The notes beneath the pieces are model-generated. The model ran no database searches. It worked only from the letters and a program-made list of their open reading frames with translations, and had not been told where the DNA came from. Positions 34,669 to 37,649 of a DNA stretch of 37,649 bases are shown in pieces; the first letter of the stretch is position 1; every line of letters starts with the position of its first letter. The position numbers were made by a program, and so were the translations under genes. Origin of the DNA: Verrucomicrobiaceae bacterium. GTDB lineage: Bacteria > Verrucomicrobiota > Verrucomicrobiia > Verrucomicrobiales > Akkermansiaceae. Location: assembly GCA_027487435.1 (NCBI GenBank), contig JAIYDP010000343.1, forward strand, positions 1 to 37,649, read 5' to 3'.

Positions 34669-35133
34669 ATGAAAAAATTACTACGTTTCACTCTCTCCTT
34701 GGCACTCATCGCTATTCTTTGCGTTGCTGGATACTGGATATGGTTTGGAAGTAGCGCAGAGGCTCCAATGGACAAGATGGGTCGCAAGCCTGAAGACGTG
34801 GTATTCATGGCCTATGAAGCAGCAATTGCAGGGGACTTTCACAAAGCCAATATGTTCGGCACGCCAGAATGGAAGATTTCTGAAGAAAGGATTCGCAATG
34901 CAATTGCCGCTGGGGAAATATCGGCGGATATGCCTAGCACTGCATGGACTTTCCGAGTTGCAAGGATTAGTAGCGTCAAAGATCTTAAACTGGGGCAGGT
35001 TAAGATGTCTCAAGCATTCAAAGATCTTGCAATCGTTCGGTTAGAAACTCCTATGGGTATTACTGATGTGGATGTTGTTTTGCTGGGAGATCAATGGCTG
35101 TTATCCGGGGGTGACAACAGAGTGAAGAAATGA
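34669..35133 (+). CDS. Membrane-anchored protein of unknown function
   Basis: 154 residues from ATG 34669. One N-terminal membrane helix (LLRFTLSLALIAILCVAGYWIWFG cut at about residue 26) and an extracytoplasmic domain with the pattern EDVVFMAYEAAIAGDFHKAN ... WLLSGGDNRVKK, similar in plan to DUF4878-like or other NTF2-fold 'accumulating' domains. Its stop overlaps the next ATG (35130), so it is coupled to the NTF2-like gene. Confidence 0.6.
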   Translation: MKKLLRFTLSLALIAILCVAGYWIWFGSSAEAPMDKMGRKPEDVVFMAYEAAIAGDFHKANMFGTPEWKISEERIRNAIAAGEISADMPSTAWTFRVARISSVKDLKLGQVKMSQAFKDLAIVRLETPMGITDVDVVLLGDQWLLSGGDNRVKK

Positions 35134-35582
35134 AGACTAGCCAGCTCATCCAACGACATATAAGGTCCGAAAAAATCATGAATCAACTCGCATCGAAAAT
35201 CCTTGCTGCCAATCACGCGCTGGTGGAACACAGCAATAGTGAGGCGATCGCTGCCTATTTTGCGTCCGATTACGTCGCTCACATTACCGATCAGGATCTG
35301 GCTGGTGGACACAAGCTGATCCAGAGCATGCTCGACTTGTATGAGCGTGCATTTCCGATTCGCAAGGTGGAAGTGGAGATTCTAGTGGAAGGAGTAGATC
35401 GTGTATCTTGGCAGCGGACGATTCGCGCCAAACAAGACGGGGCGTTTAAGGGATTTCCCGCGTCTGGACGTGATATCGTTTGGCGAGACGTTGTGACTAG
35501 CCGATTTCGTGATGGACTGATCGTTGAAGAATGGGTAATCTCGGATCTAGCAGAGCAACTTCTGCGTTCTAGGAAGAAGTGA
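35130..35582 (+). CDS. SnoaL-like (NTF2-fold) protein
   Basis: 150 residues. The pattern ILAANHALVEHSNSEAIAAYFASDYVAHI, then SMLDLYERAFP and the strands VEILVEGVDRVSWQRTIRA and GRDIVWRDVVTSRFRDGLIVEEW is that of the SnoaL/ester-cyclase-like NTF2 fold. Such proteins are small-molecule isomerases/cyclases or binding proteins. ATG 35130 gives the overlap with the previous gene; ATG 35178 (after AAGG) is an equally credible start. Confidence 0.72.
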   Translation: MKTSQLIQRHIRSEKIMNQLASKILAANHALVEHSNSEAIAAYFASDYVAHITDQDLAGGHKLIQSMLDLYERAFPIRKVEVEILVEGVDRVSWQRTIRAKQDGAFKGFPASGRDIVWRDVVTSRFRDGLIVEEWVISDLAEQLLRSRKK

Positions 35583-35610
35583 TAGGATGAAATCGAACGC
35601 AGAGAGAGAC

Positions 35611-35681
35611 GAATTCCGGCCTTTCACATCAAGGCCTAGTAGCGACTTTCTTGTGCTCCAATTCAGATCTCGGGTTTAATC
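35611..35681 (-). repeat. Palindromic repeat half copy E
   Basis: Reverse complement matches the left half of copy D: AAACCCGAGATCTGAATT, then GAAAGTCGCTACTAGG and CTTGATGTGAAAGGC. Only the left half is present. It lies directly before a small membrane-protein gene. Confidence 0.75.
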
Positions 35682-35705
35682 CTTCGACTTCAACGATCTC
35701 ATCCC

Positions 35706-35903
35706 ATGCTCCACGAAATCATCGAACTCCTACGTGCGCCATACGAAGCGGTAAAGCGCCAAGCCGAAGATTCCACCGTAGGACAATCGGAGTGGGACAG
35801 ACGCAGCATGAGATTCTGGAAGTGGTTCGCATGGATCCTTACCTCGATCGTTGTCGGGATCCCTGTTATCGCTTGGATCGCCTGGAAGATCCTCGCCAAT
35901 TGA
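35706..35903 (+). CDS. Small membrane protein between repeat halves
   Basis: 65 residues: an amphipathic, charged N-terminal part (about 1-38) and one membrane helix (FAWILTSIVVGIPVIAWIAW). No family. The gene sits exactly between repeat halves E and F, and its TGA stop is inside the first bases of F (TTGAACCCG). Small membrane proteins of this kind can be toxins or regulators; nothing in the sequence decides. Confidence 0.5.
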   Translation: MLHEIIELLRAPYEAVKRQAEDSTVGQSEWDRRSMRFWKWFAWILTSIVVGIPVIAWIAWKILAN

Positions 35904-35943
35904 ACCCGATATCCTAAGTATATTGCCGCTATTCCCTACCAGC
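35900..35943 (-). repeat. Palindromic repeat half copy F
   Basis: TTGAACCCGATATCCTAAGT followed by TTGCCGCTATTCCCTACCAG, matching copies A and the right half of D. Only the right half remains. Confidence 0.7.
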
Positions 35944-35994
35944 TTCTTCGTTGCGATGACTTTGCCCATTTGCAACACTTACCTCATGACCGTC

Positions 35995-36019
35995 ATGCCC
36001 CGCCCTGGTAGCGGGGTAT
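35995..36019 (+). terminator. GC-rich hairpin
   Basis: ATGCCCCGC, loop CCTGGTA, GCGGGGTAT: a 9-bp stem with one G-T pair. It lies between the repeat F and the 3' end of the minus-strand peptidase gene and could terminate transcription from either side. The following TATGCGCTCAT also occurs at 33491-33501 with a partly similar flank. Confidence 0.35.
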
Positions 36020-36053
36020 GCGCTCATTTTAGCATTGCAAAAATGTTTCGCCA

Positions 36054-36788
36054 TCACTTGGGGCGTTGCTCCGATGTTGTTTGTGGAATACGGAACACTT
36101 CCCAAGGAGTGTCGTACATCGGGCAGCACATTTCGACAAACAGCTCATAAGTATCGGCATTGCGGAGCAGTTGCGGGGTGGATAGCTTGATGAATTTGCC
36201 TTCTCTCGTCGAGTAAAGATCGCCCGTGTAGCTATAACCATAGTCAAGGGTGTGAGCCGCCATGTGGCTCATTTCGTGAATGATGGTGTAGGGGCAGTAG
36301 CCGTTACGATTCCAACTCGGAGCATGCATGATGTTCCCTCCTAGCTTGGTAAACGCGACAATTTCTTCCATCTGATGTTGATGTGCATGCCTGGTCAGAT
36401 GGTGATCGTCACTGTGGTGAATGAATTTGAATTGGCATTTGCCGCTGCGGAATTTGGCATCCATTTTTTGCAGGGTATCCCGAACGACGGCTATATCTTT
36501 TGGGTTGCTGGTGGCAAAGAGTCTTTTGCAAGCAGCCATGGCTTTGGGTTCGCTTGCTTGCAGAGCTTGTAATGTGGTATGGGTCATGGCCGCCGCCCTG
36601 TTCCAGTTTGTTGAGGCGATGGTCGATAATTCTTCGTTTTGCGTGTGGATCGTTACTATGACAGGTTTGATTTTGTAGATGGCAGTGCTATCCACGGGGG
36701 AACAGGATGCGCTAAAGAACAGCGCTGCTGCGATAACGCCTGCGGCAGTGGCAAGCGTGTTGAAACGTGATGGTGATGTTGTGTTCAT
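36054..36788 (-). CDS. M35-like (aspzincin) metallopeptidase lipoprotein
   Basis: 244 residues with a lipobox-type signal (FFSASC, Cys29). The zinc motif is HEMSH (171-175), followed by a Asp in TLDYGY (Asp182), the aspzincin arrangement in which two His and an Asp bind zinc (M35, lysine-specific metallo-endopeptidase group). The region NADTYELFVEMCC is also reminiscent of that family. The middle segment is Cys- and His-rich (FKFIHHSDDHHLTRHAHQHQ region near 120-140), which may bind additional metal. Extracytoplasmic protease, lone minus-strand gene. Family confidence is moderate because only the HExxH region is diagnostic. Confidence 0.75.
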   Translation of the reverse strand: MNTTSPSRFNTLATAAGVIAAALFFSASCSPVDSTAIYKIKPVIVTIHTQNEELSTIASTNWNRAAAMTHTTLQALQASEPKAMAACKRLFATSNPKDIAVVRDTLQKMDAKFRSGKCQFKFIHHSDDHHLTRHAHQHQMEEIVAFTKLGGNIMHAPSWNRNGYCPYTIIHEMSHMAAHTLDYGYSYTGDLYSTREGKFIKLSTPQLLRNADTYELFVEMCCPMYDTPWEVFRIPQTTSEQRPK

Positions 36789-37162
36789 GGCTTTTATTGT
36801 TTTCAGTAGTCATTTTATTTTCTATTAATTGCTCCTTTGCCTCATGAATGGGTAAAACATACCCAACACGCGCAAAAGACAGGATATTCGCTTTTATGGT
36901 TAACGTTGCTAGAAAGAGAGGCCGACGACAATACGCCACTAGTCGATCTAACAACTAAGTCCCTATCCAATCCCCCTGGCGCTTGCAAGCAGCATTTGGC
37001 ATTGTGTCAAAAATCTTTCAGACACGCATTCCGACGTAGGAAAGGACATCGGATGAAGCCAACATCAGCCATCATAAGGGGCTGGGGAATCATGATTCGA
37101 GATCAGCCAGCAAGGCTACGCGAGGCACATCATAGCCGCAGGCTATCCATCCACGGACAACA
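36789..37162. other. Non-coding gap
   Basis: About 370 nt without a convincing gene. One open frame (36837-37166) has no protein-like pattern or start signal and is not annotated. The gap must include the promoter of the minus-strand peptidase gene; the AT-rich run near 36800-36830 is the likely place. Confidence 0.35.
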
Positions 37163-37492
37163 ATGAAAATCGTTGACCCGTGTAGCGCAGTGACACGTGA
37201 ATTGACTTTCGCGCTCGGGAAATCGATCCAGCAAGTCTGGAAATCGACTCGCCAAATCTGGAAATCGACTCGCCAAGTCTGGAAATCGACTAAGCAAGTC
37301 TGGAAATCGATCCAGCAAGTCTGGAAATCGACCCAGCAACTCTGGAAATCGCCCCAGCAACTCTGGAAATCGCCCCAGCAACTCTGGAAATCGCCCCAGC
37401 AACTCTGGAAATTGACTCAGCAAGTCTGGAAATCGACTCGGCAAGTCTGGAAATCGACTCGGCAAGTCTGGAAATCGATCCACATGTTGTAG
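37163..37492 (+). CDS. Possible heptad-repeat protein over the 21-bp array
   Basis: 109-residue open frame, ATG 37163, consisting after a short leader of 13 copies of a seven-residue unit close to WKSTRQV (variants WKSPQQL and WKSIQQV). The composition is extreme: Trp, Lys, Gln, Ser and Thr only, with regular Trp every seven residues. A coding role is uncertain because the 21-bp period keeps every frame periodic and the opposite strand is also open. If real, it would be a basic, amphipathic repeat peptide. Confidence 0.3.
   Translation: MKIVDPCSAVTRELTFALGKSIQQVWKSTRQIWKSTRQVWKSTKQVWKSIQQVWKSTQQLWKSPQQLWKSPQQLWKSPQQLWKLTQQVWKSTRQVWKSTRQVWKSIHML
37216..37488. repeat. Tandem repeat, thirteen 21-bp units
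   Basis: Thirteen contiguous 21-bp units beginning at 37216, 37237 and so on to 37468, consensus CTGGAAATCGACTCGGCAAG plus T. The three units at 37342-37404 are identical, which suggests recent local expansion; the outer units differ at a few positions, mainly the codon-sized segments GACTCG/GATCCA/GCCCCA. The exact multiple of three means length changes would not shift frame. Confidence 0.9.
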
Positions 37493-37567
37493 AAATAATT
37501 GATGGATCAATAAAAATCGCTCTTTGGTGGCAAAATTTCCTCCGCCCCATAGGGCATACGCGTCAAG

Positions 37568-37649
37568 TTAAGCAATGTTGTCCTTTTTTTGGTGGAAATT
37601 GAGGCGTTTGCGTTTGTCGTAACAGCAGTATTTTCGTAGTGCGATGCAG
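37568..37649 (-). CDS. Partial open frame at window end
   Basis: On the minus strand a frame enters from the right edge and ends at TAA (37568-37570), giving ...YDKRKRLNFHQKKDNIA. It is basic like the end of a transposase or a ribosomal-type protein, but too short to identify. Recorded only because it may be the 3' end of a gene outside the window. Confidence 0.25.
   Translation of the reverse strand, partial: CIALRKYCCYDKRKRLNFHQKKDNIA

Noticed and set aside
32759..35903. Full integron cassette array
   Set aside because: Only one attC-like palindrome was found; the other gaps between the small genes lack core-site pairs, two gene pairs overlap with no room for a site, and no integrase is present.
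36837..37166. 109-residue plus-strand open frame before the tandem repeat
   Set aside because: No protein-like pattern, no start signal and mixed composition; probably chance.
37216..37488. CRISPR array
   Set aside because: The 21-bp units are contiguous with no spacers, so this is a tandem repeat and not a repeat-spacer array.

Overview
The window looks like a chromosomal segment of a Verrucomicrobia-type (PVC superphylum) bacterium. This is an inference from gene content: a PA14-bearing cytochrome c next to a secreted beta-propeller dehydrogenase-like protein, a long DUF4175-like membrane/coiled-coil protein, an SHD1-like domain on a secreted hydrolase, divergent ExbB/ExbD sets, many ATGA stop-start overlaps and few strong Shine-Dalgarno sites. 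No rRNA, tRNA, CRISPR array, prophage or complete insertion sequence was seen.

Layout. 1-7.2 kb: a HerA/DUF87-type ATPase, a membrane-anchored protein, a secreted alpha/beta hydrolase (minus), then a four-gene plus-strand operon (ExbB, an ExbD-like protein lacking the usual membrane aspartate, an unknown single-pass protein, a small zinc-ribbon membrane protein), and a secreted unknown (minus). 7.3-11.3 kb (minus): a coiled-coil/TPR protein behind the E2 subunit of a 2-oxoacid dehydrogenase complex, and a small lipoprotein. 11.7-18.1 kb (plus): an O-antigen-ligase-like membrane protein, the DUF4175-like protein with a coupled partner, and an oligopeptide-type ABC ATPase. 18.2-21.1 kb (minus): a dehydrogenase-like protein behind a cytochrome c-PA14 protein. 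21.3-24.0 kb: rpoZ, smpB and a DUF3592-type membrane protein. 24.4-27.0 kb: an ArsR regulator, a CoA-disulfide-reductase/rhodanese fusion and a rhodanese-DUF2892 protein, probably a reactive-sulfur operon. 27.1-29.0 kb (minus): fabH and a HAD phosphatase. 29.0-32.3 kb: a POT transporter with a large pseudopilin-like insertion, translationally coupled to a cytochrome P450, and a convergent glutaredoxin. 32.7-36.0 kb: an accessory-looking run of small plus-strand genes, including an addiction-module-like gene too short for ordinary ORF thresholds. 36.0-37.6 kb: an M35-like metallopeptidase lipoprotein and a 13-unit, 21-bp tandem repeat.

Six copies or half copies of one palindromic, MITE/REP-like repeat (consensus end TTGAACCCGAAATCCGAAGT) sit in intergenic gaps at 18.1, 22.1, 24.1, 28.1, 35.6 and 35.9 kb. 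The points most worth following are this repeat family, the POT-pseudopilin/P450 pair, the ExbD-like protein with Asn in place of Asp, and the 21-bp tandem array that is open in three frames.
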